The notes under the pieces were generated by a model. That model had not been told where the DNA came from. It ran no database searches and saw only the letters and a list, made by a program, of their open reading frames with translations. This document shows positions 8,727 to 17,372 of a DNA stretch of 64,000 bases, piece after piece (the stretch's first letter is position 1; every line of letters starts with the position of its first letter). The stretch is from NCBI GenBank assembly GCA_963715025.1, contig CAVQQQ010000009.1, positions 372,001 to 436,000 on the forward strand, given 5' to 3'. Source of the DNA: DASSJT01 sp963715025. Its GTDB lineage: Bacteria; Actinomycetota; Actinomycetes; Actinomycetales; Dermatophilaceae. The position numbers and the translations under genes were made by a program.

Positions 8727-9385
8727 GCTCCGACCGCCTTGCCGTGCACCAGGTGGAGGAGGGAACCGGCCGGCTCGCTGTAGCCCACCGATTCGAGGTC
8801 GTCTCCGGCATACGTCAGGGACGTGAGCGATGCGAGCGTGCACCGGCGCTTGCGGGGGTCGTGCCACAAGCGGCGACCGGTGAGAGCGTTTCGCGCGGTC
8901 CAGATCGGGAGCTGGTGGGACACGATGACCGCCTCATGCCCGTGGGCCGCCCGGCGGGTGTCGTCGATGGCCGCCATCATGCGCGCCGCCACATGGGCGT
9001 AGGGCTCGCCCCACGACGGCTTGAACGGGTTGAGCAGCCGGGGGTAGAGCTTGGGCTGGCGGAAGATGCCGTGGCCACCGGCCACGGTGAGCCCGGTGAA
9101 CTGGTTCTCGGCTTCGGTCACGCGGTCGTCAGTCACGATGTCGACGCCGTGGGAGGCCGCAATGGGCACCGCTGTCGCGCGGGCGCGGGTGAGCGGCGAG
9201 GCCACCACGTGGGTGATGTCGTGGTCGACGAGGTGGTCGGCCACGATCTGGGCCATCCGACGGCCGAGGTCGGACAGCTCGTAACCCGGCAACCGGCCGT
9301 AGAGAACGCCACCAGGGTTGTGCACCTCGCCGTGGCGCACGAGGTGCACCACGGTCCGGATGGGCTCTCCCACGGGCGCGGTCAT
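8723..9385 (-). CDS. Histidine phosphatase family protein
   Basis: A 220-residue phosphoglycerate-mutase-like phosphatase. The catalytic VHLVRHGEVHNP lies near residue 13, and the second histidine is in the strand EAVIVSHQLPIW near 155. SPLTRARATA carries the phosphate-contacting arginine. The substrate cannot be read from sequence. Four-base overlaps with hemL upstream (9382-9385) and the thioredoxin gene downstream place it inside the heme/cytochrome operon; this neighbour is common in Actinobacteria. Confidence 0.92.
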   Translation of the reverse strand: MTAPVGEPIRTVVHLVRHGEVHNPGGVLYGRLPGYELSDLGRRMAQIVADHLVDHDITHVVASPLTRARATAVPIAASHGVDIVTDDRVTEAENQFTGLTVAGGHGIFRQPKLYPRLLNPFKPSWGEPYAHVAARMMAAIDDTRRAAHGHEAVIVSHQLPIWTARNALTGRRLWHDPRKRRCTLASLTSLTYAGDDLESVGYSEPAGSLLHLVHGKAVGA

Positions 9386-10737
9386 GCGGTGATTGTCGCA
9401 AACGACTCTGTGCCCGCTGCAGCCGCAGCCCGGGCGGCGGCCGGCAGGGCCTCGACGACCCGGCCGACGGCCTCGTCATCGTGGGCGGCCGACACGAACC
9501 ACGCCTCGAAGGCGCTCGGGGGCAGGTGGACGCCCTGGCTCAGCATCGAGTGGAAGAAGGCGGCGAAGGCAGGCACGTCCTGAGCCTTGGCGGCGTCGTA
9601 GTCGGCGACCGCGCCCTCGCGGAAGAACACGCTGAACATCGACCCTGCCCACTGGATCGTGTGCGGCACTCCGGCCGCGCTGAGCGCCTCGCCCGCAGCG
9701 CCGGCGATGGCGTTGGCCACGGTGTCGAGACGGTCGTAGACCTCGGCGGTACAGCCACGCAGGGTGGCGAGCCCGGCCGCGGTGGCCACCGGGTTTCCCG
9801 AGAGCGTGCCTGCCTGGTAGACGGGGCCGCTGGGCGCGAGGAGCGCCATGACGTCGGCGCGGCCGCCGAAGGCGGCTGCGGGAAAGCCGCCGCCCATGAC
9901 CTTGCCGAAGGTGAACAGGTCGGGTGACCCTCCGGCGTACGGGCCCTCGAGCCCGAACCAGCCCGACTCCGAGCACCGGAAGCCCGTCATGACCTCGTCT
10001 GAGATCAGGAGCGCTCCGTTGTCGCGAGTGATGCGGCGCAGCCCATCGGTGAATCCGGGCGCCGGTGGGACGACGCCCATGTTGCCTGGGGACGCCTCGG
10101 TGATGACGGCGGCGATCGATTCGGGGTGGTCGCGGAAGGCGGCCTCGACCATGGCCAGGTCGTTGTAGGGCAGGACGATCGTCTCTGCGGCCGCAGACCG
10201 GGACACCCCGGCGGAGTCGGGAAGCCCGAAGGTGGCCACCCCGGAGCCCGCGGCGGCCAGCAGGCTGTCGACGTGGCCGTGATAGCAGCCGGCGAACTTC
10301 ACGATGTGGCTGCGCTGGGTGAACCCCCTGGCCAGGCGGATCGCGCTCATCGTGGCCTCGGTGCCGCTGGAGACCAGGCGCACCTGCTCCACCGGCTCCA
10401 CGCGGGCCACGATCTCCTCCGCCAGGGCCACCTCGCTCTCGCTGGGCATCCCGAACGAGAAGCCCCTGCCGGCCGCCTCGGTGACGGCCGCCAGCACCGC
10501 AGGGTGGGCATGTCCGAGGATCATCGGGCCCCACGAGCAGACCAGGTCGACATAGTCACGGCCGTCGGCGTCGCGGAGGTACGGGCCGGACGCACTCACG
10601 ATGAAGCGGGGCGTGCCACCCACGGCCCGAAAGGCCCGCACGGGGGAGTTGACCCCGCCGGGAGTGACCCGAAGCCCGCGCTCGAACAGGGCCTGCGACG
10701 CCGGCGCTTCAGGGGGGTATGCCGTCATGTCGGTCAT
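9382..10737 (-). CDS. hemL: Glutamate-1-semialdehyde 2,1-aminomutase HemL
   Basis: A class III aminotransferase-fold PLP enzyme that makes 5-aminolevulinate from glutamate-1-semialdehyde, the last step of the C5 path begun by HemA (18421-19734). The PLP lysine is in FTFGKVMGGGFPAAAFGG; GCYHGHVDSLL, ISDEVMTGFR and the N-terminal RVTPGGVNSPVRAF are family signatures. About 451 residues from ATG 10737; an ATG three codons in is equally plausible and a TTG lies upstream. First gene of a seven-gene leftward operon for cytochrome c maturation, linking heme supply to its use. Confidence 0.95.
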   Translation of the reverse strand: MTDMTAYPPEAPASQALFERGLRVTPGGVNSPVRAFRAVGGTPRFIVSASGPYLRDADGRDYVDLVCSWGPMILGHAHPAVLAAVTEAAGRGFSFGMPSESEVALAEEIVARVEPVEQVRLVSSGTEATMSAIRLARGFTQRSHIVKFAGCYHGHVDSLLAAAGSGVATFGLPDSAGVSRSAAAETIVLPYNDLAMVEAAFRDHPESIAAVITEASPGNMGVVPPAPGFTDGLRRITRDNGALLISDEVMTGFRCSESGWFGLEGPYAGGSPDLFTFGKVMGGGFPAAAFGGRADVMALLAPSGPVYQAGTLSGNPVATAAGLATLRGCTAEVYDRLDTVANAIAGAAGEALSAAGVPHTIQWAGSMFSVFFREGAVADYDAAKAQDVPAFAAFFHSMLSQGVHLPPSAFEAWFVSAAHDDEAVGRVVEALPAAARAAAAAGTESFATITA

Positions 10738-10765
10738 TCTGTCCGCCAACGGGTGTCAAGGCCGG

Positions 10766-11284
10766 TCAGTCGGCCATCCCTCCGGTGATCGTGCCCACTT
10801 CGGCAACCCGCTCGCGGATCCGCTGCATGGCCTCCCCGAGCTGCGCGAACTGCTCGGGCCGCATGGCGTCGAGGAGGTGCTGCCGGACGCTCTCGACGTG
10901 GACCCGGGCCATGCGCTCGACCGCGGCACGTCCTTCGGGCGTGAGCACGAGCTCGACGCCCCGGCGGTCCTCCAGGCACGCCTCGCGGCGCACCCAGCCC
11001 CGCTTCTCCAGCCGGGCTGCGGTGTGGGTCACCCGGCTGCGCGACTGGACGATCAGGTCGGCCAGCACGGACATGCGAAGCCGGTGGCCGGGCGCCTCGG
11101 ACAGCATCGAGATCAACTCGTACTCAGAGAGCTGGACACCCTGGGACTGGAGGTCGCGGTCGAGTGCGGCCTCCAGAAGGCGGCTTCCGCGCAGGTACGC
11201 GCGCCAGTGCTGCTGCTCGTCGTCGGAGAGCCAGCGGGGCTCCGCCTCGCGCTCGGGCTCGGGTTCCGGCTCGGGACTGGTCAC
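10766..11284 (-). CDS. MarR family transcriptional regulator
   Basis: A 172-residue winged-helix regulator. After an acidic Pro-Glu linker (EPEPEPEREAEP) come the dimer helix, the recognition region LSMLSEAP-like ELISMLSEAPGHRLRMSVLA, QSRSRVTHTAARLEKRGWV, and the wing DRRGVELVLTPEGRAAV. GTG 11284 is preferred over longer forms because the extra residues would start inside the AT-rich promoter. It is divergent from a YceI gene, a frequent pairing in Actinobacteria, so it probably represses itself and YceI. The ligand is unknown. Confidence 0.9.
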   Translation of the reverse strand: MTSPEPEPEPEREAEPRWLSDDEQQHWRAYLRGSRLLEAALDRDLQSQGVQLSEYELISMLSEAPGHRLRMSVLADLIVQSRSRVTHTAARLEKRGWVRREACLEDRRGVELVLTPEGRAAVERMARVHVESVRQHLLDAMRPEQFAQLGEAMQRIRERVAEVGTITGGMAD

Positions 11285-11313
11285 GTGGTGAATTCTGCCA
11301 GATGGACAAGAAG

Positions 11314-11341
11314 TTGAAATATAAATCACCTCGGGTATGTT
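11314..11341 (+). promoter_or_regulatory. Divergent MarR/YceI promoter region with dyad
   Basis: A rare AT-rich stretch. TTGAAA (11314-11319) and TATGTT (11336-11341), 16 bases apart, could be the -35 and -10 of the YceI gene. The same stretch holds TGA-N8-TCA (11315-11328), a small dyad that could be the MarR site, and TATATT on the minus strand (11318-11323) for the MarR gene itself. Confidence 0.35.
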
Positions 11342-11409
11342 GAAGGAGGAACCCGGGCACCGAGGAAGCTGCCCCCCAGTGAAAGCCCAACCAAGGAGAC
11401 TGCACCCCC

Positions 11410-11955
11410 ATGAGCATTGCCACCGACACCCTCGCCGGCCTCACCACCGGCACCTGGGTCATCGACCCCTCGCACACCGAGGCGGGCTTCGTCGCCCGCC
11501 ACCTGATGGTCACCAAGGTGCGCGGCCAGTTCAAGGACGTCGAGGGCACCGTCACGGTCGCCGACGAGCTGTCCGACTCCACCGCCAACGTCACGGTCAA
11601 GCTCGCCTCCGTGCAGACCGGGAGCGCCGACCGCGACGCCCACCTGCGCAGCGGCGACTTCTTCGACGTCGAGAACAACCCCGACATGACCTTCGTCTCG
11701 ACCGCCTTCACCGGCGACACCCTGACCGGCGACCTCACGATCAAGGGCGTCACCAGGCAGGTGACCTTCGACGTCGACTTCAACGGTGTCGCCACCGACC
11801 CGTGGGGCAACACGAAGGCCGGCTTCGAGGCCGACACCGAGATCAACCGCAAGGACTGGGGCCTGGAGTGGAACGTCGCGCTCGAGGGCGGCGGCGTCCT
11901 GGTCTCGGAGAAGATCAAGATCCACATCGACGTGCAGCTGCTCAAGCAGGCCTGA
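11410..11955 (+). CDS. YceI-like isoprenoid-binding protein
   Basis: A 181-residue lipocalin-like YceI domain protein without a signal peptide, so probably cytoplasmic. Family marks include GTWVIDPSHTEAGFVARHL at the start, KVRGQFKDVEGTV, SFRSGDFFDVE-like LRSGDFFDVENNPDMTF, and the end EWNVALEGGGVLVSEKIKI. YceI proteins bind polyprenoids such as quinones; in many Actinobacteria they sit beside a MarR regulator, as here. An AAGGAG box lies about 11 bases before the ATG. A strong hairpin follows the gene. Confidence 0.93.
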   Translation: MSIATDTLAGLTTGTWVIDPSHTEAGFVARHLMVTKVRGQFKDVEGTVTVADELSDSTANVTVKLASVQTGSADRDAHLRSGDFFDVENNPDMTFVSTAFTGDTLTGDLTIKGVTRQVTFDVDFNGVATDPWGNTKAGFEADTEINRKDWGLEWNVALEGGGVLVSEKIKIHIDVQLLKQA

Positions 11956-11986
11956 TCCTGCGCCGACCGCAGCGGCGACCCTAACC

Positions 11987-12024
11987 GCGAGCCCGGCTCC
12001 GTCCCCCTCTGGAGCCGGGCTCGC
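11987..12024. terminator. Hairpin between YceI and PfkB genes
   Basis: A perfect 14-bp stem (GCGAGCCCGGCTCC with its complement) around a 10-base loop, without a T-tract. It lies between converging genes and can serve both strands. Confidence 0.8.
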
Positions 12025-12059
12025 ACATGCCATGGCGTCCCGCGTCCCGGGCGGGCCAC

Positions 12060-13184
12060 TCAGCCCGGAAGGCCCTCGACATCGGCCTCGCGCGCGATGG
12101 TGGCCCTGGCCCGGCGACAGGCCGTGACCGGCACCGTAGGCACGACGCGGTCCAGGAACGCGTAGCGGCGCAGCTGCGACTGGTGGTAAGCCGACGCGTC
12201 GTGGAGCTCCTGCTCCTGGGCCCACCAGTCGGCGATGTCGCCCCATCCCGGCGCCGCCAGCGAGCCCCCGAACTGCTGCACCGCGAGGGACGCGCAGAGG
12301 TTGGCGAACGCCAGCCGATCGGCGAGCGGCCACATCGCCAGCGTGCCGAGCACGATGGCCGCGGCGAAGACATCGCCCGCCCCGGTGGAATCGAGGGCCG
12401 GGACCCGCAGGGCCGGGGCCTGGGCCTCCTCGCCGGTCACCGCGTCGATGGCGAACGCACCGTCGGCGCCGTTCGTCACGATGGCCAGCGGCACCCGGTC
12501 GGCCAGCGCGTACAGGGCTTCGTACGGAGTCGACGTGCGCGTGTATGCCATGGCCTCCGCCGCGTTGGGCATGAACCCGTGGCAGACGCCGAGCTGGTCA
12601 AGCACCTCGACCGACCACGCGCCGGTCGAGTCCCAGCCCACGTCGGCGAACACCAGCGCGCCGTCCTCATGGGCCATCTCCGCCCAGGTGGGCCCGTCGG
12701 CACCGGTGATGGGCGCCCCCGCGCTGAGCTCGACCATCACGGCTCGGGAGCGGGGAGGTCGCCCGATGAGCTCCGTGGCACTGATCGGCGGAGGGTGCCC
12801 GTGGCTCACCATCCCCCGGTCATGGTCGATGGCCATCGACACCGTCACGGGCGAGTGCCACTGCTCGAACCGCCGCGAGTGGCTCAGGTCGACGTGCTCC
12901 TGGTCACGGAGCGTCCGCCAGCAGAAGTCGCCGTAGTCGTCGTCGCCGAACGCCGACGCGAGGGAGGTGCGCAGCCCCAGGCGCCGCGCCGCGACCGCGA
13001 GGTTGGCAATGCCACCCGGGCACGAGCCCATGCCCTCGGCCCAGAGCTCCACACCGCCCTTGGGTGCCGATTCCAGCCCGGTGAAGATGATGTCGAGGAA
13101 GACCGGACCGCTGATGAACAGGTCAACCCCTGGACCCCCCGGCTCGCGCACCGACGCGAGCGGGTCGAACAGCGTGTCGGGCAT
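12060..13184 (-). CDS. PfkB-family carbohydrate kinase
   Basis: A 374-residue ribokinase-fold sugar or nucleoside kinase. Signature 1 reads GGIANLAVAARRLGLR near residue 55, and signature 2 with the catalytic base reads DSTGAGDVFAAAIVLG near 290. The sugar is not readable. ATG 13184 has an excellent GGAGGAGG box five bases upstream, so the longer upstream open frame is ignored. It is divergent from a GH4-type glycosidase gene (13275), suggesting a joint route for phosphorylated or deoxy sugars. The C-terminus has a 70-residue extension (HDASAYHQSQLRRYAFLD) beyond the usual domain. Confidence 0.9.
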   Translation of the reverse strand: MPDTLFDPLASVREPGGPGVDLFISGPVFLDIIFTGLESAPKGGVELWAEGMGSCPGGIANLAVAARRLGLRTSLASAFGDDDYGDFCWRTLRDQEHVDLSHSRRFEQWHSPVTVSMAIDHDRGMVSHGHPPPISATELIGRPPRSRAVMVELSAGAPITGADGPTWAEMAHEDGALVFADVGWDSTGAWSVEVLDQLGVCHGFMPNAAEAMAYTRTSTPYEALYALADRVPLAIVTNGADGAFAIDAVTGEEAQAPALRVPALDSTGAGDVFAAAIVLGTLAMWPLADRLAFANLCASLAVQQFGGSLAAPGWGDIADWWAQEQELHDASAYHQSQLRRYAFLDRVVPTVPVTACRRARATIAREADVEGLPG

Positions 13185-13261
13185 GGGACCTCCTCCCCCT
13201 TCGCCGGCGAGCTGCGCTCTCAGGTGACATCGTCCCAGAGCCGGCTTCCCGGCATACCCCC

Positions 13262-13267
13262 TATTTT
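13262..13267 (+). promoter_or_regulatory. -10 element of the GH4 gene (leaderless)
   Basis: TATTTT with 7 bases to the ATG at 13275, in a locally AT-rich spot beside a GTATGCCG-type octamer (13250-13257). Confidence 0.5.
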
Positions 13268-13274
13268 GGTGCCC

Positions 13275-14610
13275 ATGAAGCTGGCCATGGTGGGGGGCGG
13301 CGGCTTCCGCACGCCGCTGGTCTACCGCGCCCTCCTGGGCGACCAGCACGAGACGCCGCGTCGACGAGGTCTGGCTGCACGACGTCGACGCCGGCCGCCT
13401 GCAGGCCATGGCGCTGGTGCTGCGACAGCTCGCGGCGGGCATCCCCGGTGCCCCGATCGTGCACATGACGACCCGGCTCGACGAGGCCCTGGCCGGTGCT
13501 GACTTCGTGTTCTCGGCGATCCGGGTGGGCGGCCTGGAGGGGCGGACCGCCGACGAGCGGGTAGCCCTCGACCTCGGCGTCCTCGGGCAGGAGACGACCG
13601 GCCCGGGGGGCATCGCCTACGGGCTGCGTACCGTTCCGGTCGCTGTGGCACTGGCCGAGCACGTCGCCGACGCGGCGCCCCGGGCGTGGGTCATCAACTT
13701 CACCAACCCCGCGGGCCTCGTCACCGAGGCCATGCAGGGCGTGCTGGGTGAGCGCGTGATCGGCATCTGCGACACGCCGCTGGGGCTGGCTCGACGCGCG
13801 ACGCGGCAGCTCGGCCTCGACTTCCGCCAGGTGACGGTGGGGTATGCCGGGCTGAACCACCTCGGGTGGCTCTCGCGGCTGGAGTATGGCGGGGTCGACG
13901 TGCTGCCGCGGCTGATCGCGGACGCACGGCTCCTCGAGGGTATGGAGGAGGGGCAGCTCTTCGGCACCGACTGGATCCGGTCGCTGGGCGTGGTGCCCAA
14001 CGAGTACCTCTACTACTACTACTTCACGCGCGAGGCGGTGGCGTCGCTGCGCGGGGCGCAGACGCGAGGGGAGTTCCTGCTCGGGCAGCAGGCGGCGTTC
14101 TACGACGAGGTCGGCCGAGCGCCGGGGCGCGCGCTCGAGGTCTGGGATCGCGTGCGGCTCGAGCGCAACGCAACGTATATGCGGGAGGCTCGTGGGGACG
14201 GCGAGCGGGACGAGGAGGACCTCGAGAGCGGCGGGTACGAGGGAGTCGCGCTCGCGCTGATGGCCGCGATCGCGCGAGGCGAGGAGACTACGCTGATCCT
14301 CAACGTGCGCAATGGGCTGACGCTGCCGGGTCTGCCGGATGACGCCGTGGTCGAAGTGCCTTGTGCCGTGGGGGGTTTCGGCATCCGACCGCTTCCGGTA
14401 CCGGATCTGGCCGGGCACTTCCTGGGCCTTGTCGAGCAGGTGAAGGCGGTCGAGCGGCTGACTATCGAGGCAGCACTTTCGGGCTCGGAATCACTTGCTG
14501 TACAGGCCTTTTCGCTGCATCCGCTGGTCGACTCGGTCAATATCGGTCGGCAGCTGTTGGCAGGCTACCAAGCCCGGATTCCCTCATTGGACATGGTATT
14601 CCGCGCTTAG
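13275..14610 (+). pseudogene. GH4 family 6-phospho-glycosidase, frameshifted near its N-terminus
   Basis: Resembles 6-phospho-beta-glucosidases of family GH4, which use NAD and a divalent metal. ATG 13275 starts MKLAMVGGGGFRTPLVYRAL, the dinucleotide fold. Near 13357 the frame breaks: VDEVWLHDVDAGRLQAM continues one frame over and stays open to 14610 (INFTNPAGLVTEAM, GICDTPLG, GLNHLGWL, NEYLYYYYF, PCAVGGFGIRPLPV). Restoring two bases in a CGCG run would join them into about 445 residues. An ATG at 13408 exists but gives a protein without the first NAD-binding strand. Real mutation or sequence error cannot be told apart here. Confidence 0.85.
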
Positions 14611-14656
14611 CGCGTGCCCAGCGGAGGCGGCGGTCCGGCGACGGCCTCGAGCCCTC

Positions 14657-14698
14657 AGTGTTGGGTTGGTGGGGTCCTGGCCCCACCGACCCAACACT
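14657..14698. terminator. Hairpin between GH4 and hemB
   Basis: Arms of 18 bases (AGTGTTGGGTTGGTGGGG and its complement with one G-T wobble) around TCCTGG. It lies between converging genes. The left half recurs at 53706-53730. Confidence 0.8.
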
Positions 14699-14707
14699 CT
14701 GCGCGGC

Positions 14708-15685
14708 TCAGAGGAGGGCGGCAGCTTCCAGTGCGAAGTAGGTGAGGATGATCTGGGCCCCGGCGCGCCGGATGTGCAGAAGGGACTCCATCATCACCCG
14801 CTGGCGGTCCACCCAGCCGTTGTCCGACGCAGCGACGATCTGGGCGTACTCACCCGAGATCTGGTAGGCCGCCACCGGCACGCGCGACATGGCTGCGGCG
14901 GCCGCCACGATGTCGAGGTGGGGCTGGGCCGGCTTGACCATGACGATGTCGGCGCCCTCGGCGATGTCCAGCTCAAGCTCACGCAGGCCCTCGATGGCGT
15001 TGGCGGGGTCCTGCTGGTAGGTCGCCCGGTCCCCCACGAGCGAGGACTCCACCGCTTCCCGGAACGGGCCGTACAGGCCGGACGTGTACTTCGCCGCGTA
15101 CGCCAGGATGACCGTGTCGGTGAGGCCCGCCTGGTCGAGCGCCTCGCGCACGTGGGCGACCTGGCCGTCCATCATGCCCGACAGGCCGAGCACCGCCGCT
15201 CCGGCACGGGTCTGGGCCAGGGCCATCGACGCGTAGCGCTCGAGTGTGGCGTCGTTGTCGACCCTTCCATGCACGTCGAGCACGCCGCAGTGCCCGTGGT
15301 CGGTGAACTCGTCCAGGCACAGGTCGGACATCACCACCAGGCGATCCCCCACGGCGTCGGCAACCCTGCGGAGCGCGACGTTCAGGATGCCGTCAGGGTC
15401 GTCGGCTCCGGAGCCACGCGAGTCCTTCGCCGTCGGCACACCGAAGATCATCAGGCCGCCCAGACCCGCGTCGGCAGCCTCCCGGGCAACCTCGACCAAC
15501 GTATCCAGGGTGTGCTGCACCACCCCGGGCATGCTCCGGATCGGAACCGGCTCGGTGATGCCCTCGCGCACGAAGACCGGCAGCACGAGCTCGGCCGGGT
15601 GCAACCGCGTCTCGGCCACGAGCCGCCGCATCGCGGTCGACTGGCGCAGCCTCCGGGGACGGATGACGGGTCCTTGCATGCCCAT
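14708..15685 (-). CDS. hemB: Delta-aminolevulinic acid dehydratase HemB
   Basis: A 325-residue porphobilinogen synthase that condenses two 5-aminolevulinates. The two active-site lysines are in AYAAKYTSGLYGPF and DIVMVKPAQPHLD. The metal loop reads SDLCLDEFTDHGHCGV: it keeps two of the three cysteines of the zinc type, with Asp in the middle, as in other actinobacterial enzymes. ATG 15685 has a GGAAGGA box. Last gene of the leftward heme operon, 46 bases after the cobA/hemD fusion; a hairpin follows. Confidence 0.97.
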   Translation of the reverse strand: MGMQGPVIRPRRLRQSTAMRRLVAETRLHPAELVLPVFVREGITEPVPIRSMPGVVQHTLDTLVEVAREAADAGLGGLMIFGVPTAKDSRGSGADDPDGILNVALRRVADAVGDRLVVMSDLCLDEFTDHGHCGVLDVHGRVDNDATLERYASMALAQTRAGAAVLGLSGMMDGQVAHVREALDQAGLTDTVILAYAAKYTSGLYGPFREAVESSLVGDRATYQQDPANAIEGLRELELDIAEGADIVMVKPAQPHLDIVAAAAAMSRVPVAAYQISGEYAQIVAASDNGWVDRQRVMMESLLHIRRAGAQIILTYFALEAAALL

Positions 15686-15731
15686 AGGGCGTCCTTCCTG
15701 CTCGCGCAGGCGAGCGCTGTTTCGAGCGAGC

Positions 15732-17372
15732 CTACTTCGCCCGGCGGCGTGCACCGCCCCGGCGCAGGCTCGGCCGCACGACATCCTCGCCAGCCTCGGT
15801 CGCCGCCATCGCCAGGGCCCGACCGTGATCGGCCAGAGCGTCGACGAGGGACTCCGCCGAGGCCTCCGGTGCCAGCACGTCGACCCGCAGGCCGTGTTCC
15901 TCCGCAGTCTTGGCGGTGGCCGGCCCGATACACGCGATGACGGTCGAGGGATGAGGCTTCCCGGCAATCCCCACAAGGTTGCGGACCGTCGAGCTGGACG
16001 TGAAGACGACCGCGTCGAACTGACCGCTCTTGATCGCCTCGCGCACCGGTGCCGGCGGCGGGGCGGCCCGCACGGTGCGGTAGGCCGTGACGTCGTCGAC
16101 CTCCCAGCCCATCTTCTGCAGGCCGGCCACCAGGGTGTCGGTGGCGATATCGGCACGCGGCAGGAAAACCCGGTTGATGGGGTCGAGGACCTCGTCGAAT
16201 GGCGGCCAGTCCTCCAGCAGGCCCTGGGCCGAGCTCTCGCCGGAGGGCACGAGGTCAGGCTCGAGTCCCCACGCGCGCAGGGCCTGGGCGGTAGTCCCGC
16301 CGACGGCTGCGATCTTGAGCCCGGCGAAGGCGCGGGCGTCGAGCCCGAACTCCTCGAACTTCTCCCGCACAGCGCGCACCGCGTTGACCGAGGTGAAGCC
16401 GACCCACTCGTAGCGCCCGGTCACCATGCCCTTGACCGCGCGCTCCATCTGCTGGGGCGTCCGCGGTGGTTCCACGCTGATCGTCGGCACGACCTCTGCC
16501 GTGGCGCCGTAGAAGGCCAGCCGCGAGGTCATGGTGCCCGACTGCTCCCTGGTGCGCGGCACCAGCACCTTCCAGCCGAACAGCGGCTTGGACTCGAACC
16601 ACGACAGCCGGTCACGCAGCGCCACGGTCGGGCCGACGACGGCCAGGGTCGGGAACGACACCTTCGCAATGGCCTTCTGCGCCTCGCCCAGGGTTGCCGT
16701 GTGCGTGCGCTGGTTCACCGTGGTGCCGCTCTCGGTCAGGGCCACGGGCGAGTCGGCTGATCGACCCGCCTCCAGCAGCCGGGCCAGCGCGTCGCCCAGG
16801 GTCTCAGGGGTGCCCAGCAGCACCACCGTCACCGACTCGGCCACCGATCCGGAGAAGTCGACCTTCCGATCACTCGCAGACACGACGTGCACGGCAGCCG
16901 ACGTGCTGCTGGTCAGCGGCACACCGGCATACGCCGGCACTGCCGACACCGCGCTCACTCCCGGGACGATGTCGAAGGCGACTCCCGCCTTCTCGCAGGC
17001 CAGCGCCTCCTCGGCGAGCCCGTTGAACGTCGCCGGGTCGCCGTCCATCAGCCGCACGACGAGCCCGCCAGGAGCCGCCTTGGCGGCCCTGACCACGAGC
17101 TTCGCCCGGTTGGCGTGGGTCAGGGGCTCCCCGTGGTCGCCGTGTCCGGCGTCGATCACCTCGACGCCCTCCCGGCAGGAGCGCCGGACGACGTCCTCGC
17201 GCGCAAGCTGGTCGATGACCACGACATCGGCCGCCGTGAGGTACTCCAGGGCGCGCACGGTCATCAGCCCGGCGTCGCCGGGGCCCGCGCCGACGAAGGC
17301 GACGCGGGCAGGAGCCTTGGTGGTCTTGGTCGTGTTGGATGTCGTGGTGGACGTTGAGCGCGTGGTGCTCAC
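15732..17372 (-). CDS. Fused uroporphyrinogen-III C-methyltransferase / uroporphyrinogen-III synthase
   Basis: A 546-residue two-domain enzyme. Residues about 22-255 are a CobA-type SAM-dependent methyltransferase (VAFVGAGPGDAGLMTVRAL, VRLMDGDPATFNG, VPGVSAVSAVPAYAGVPLT). Residues about 265-520 are HemD (GWKVLVPRTREQSGTM, GFTSVNAVRAV, AVVFTSSSTVRNLVG). It closes and methylates the tetrapyrrole, serving both heme and siroheme or corrin branches. The start has an unusual run of Thr/Ser (TTRSTSTTTSNTTKTTK). Its ATG overlaps the hemC stop by four bases. The C-terminal RRGGARRRAK is basic. Confidence 0.95.
   Translation of the reverse strand: MSTTRSTSTTTSNTTKTTKAPARVAFVGAGPGDAGLMTVRALEYLTAADVVVIDQLAREDVVRRSCREGVEVIDAGHGDHGEPLTHANRAKLVVRAAKAAPGGLVVRLMDGDPATFNGLAEEALACEKAGVAFDIVPGVSAVSAVPAYAGVPLTSSTSAAVHVVSASDRKVDFSGSVAESVTVVLLGTPETLGDALARLLEAGRSADSPVALTESGTTVNQRTHTATLGEAQKAIAKVSFPTLAVVGPTVALRDRLSWFESKPLFGWKVLVPRTREQSGTMTSRLAFYGATAEVVPTISVEPPRTPQQMERAVKGMVTGRYEWVGFTSVNAVRAVREKFEEFGLDARAFAGLKIAAVGGTTAQALRAWGLEPDLVPSGESSAQGLLEDWPPFDEVLDPINRVFLPRADIATDTLVAGLQKMGWEVDDVTAYRTVRAAPPPAPVREAIKSGQFDAVVFTSSSTVRNLVGIAGKPHPSTVIACIGPATAKTAEEHGLRVDVLAPEASAESLVDALADHGRALAMAATEAGEDVVRPSLRRGGARRRAK

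Noticed and set aside
14708..15685. Missing zinc cysteine in HemB as an inactivating change
   Set aside because: The Cys-Asp-Cys form of the metal loop is normal in actinobacterial HemB, and both active-site lysines are present.
15732..17372. CobA-HemD fusion as a novel enzyme
   Set aside because: This fusion is common in Actinobacteria and other bacteria.
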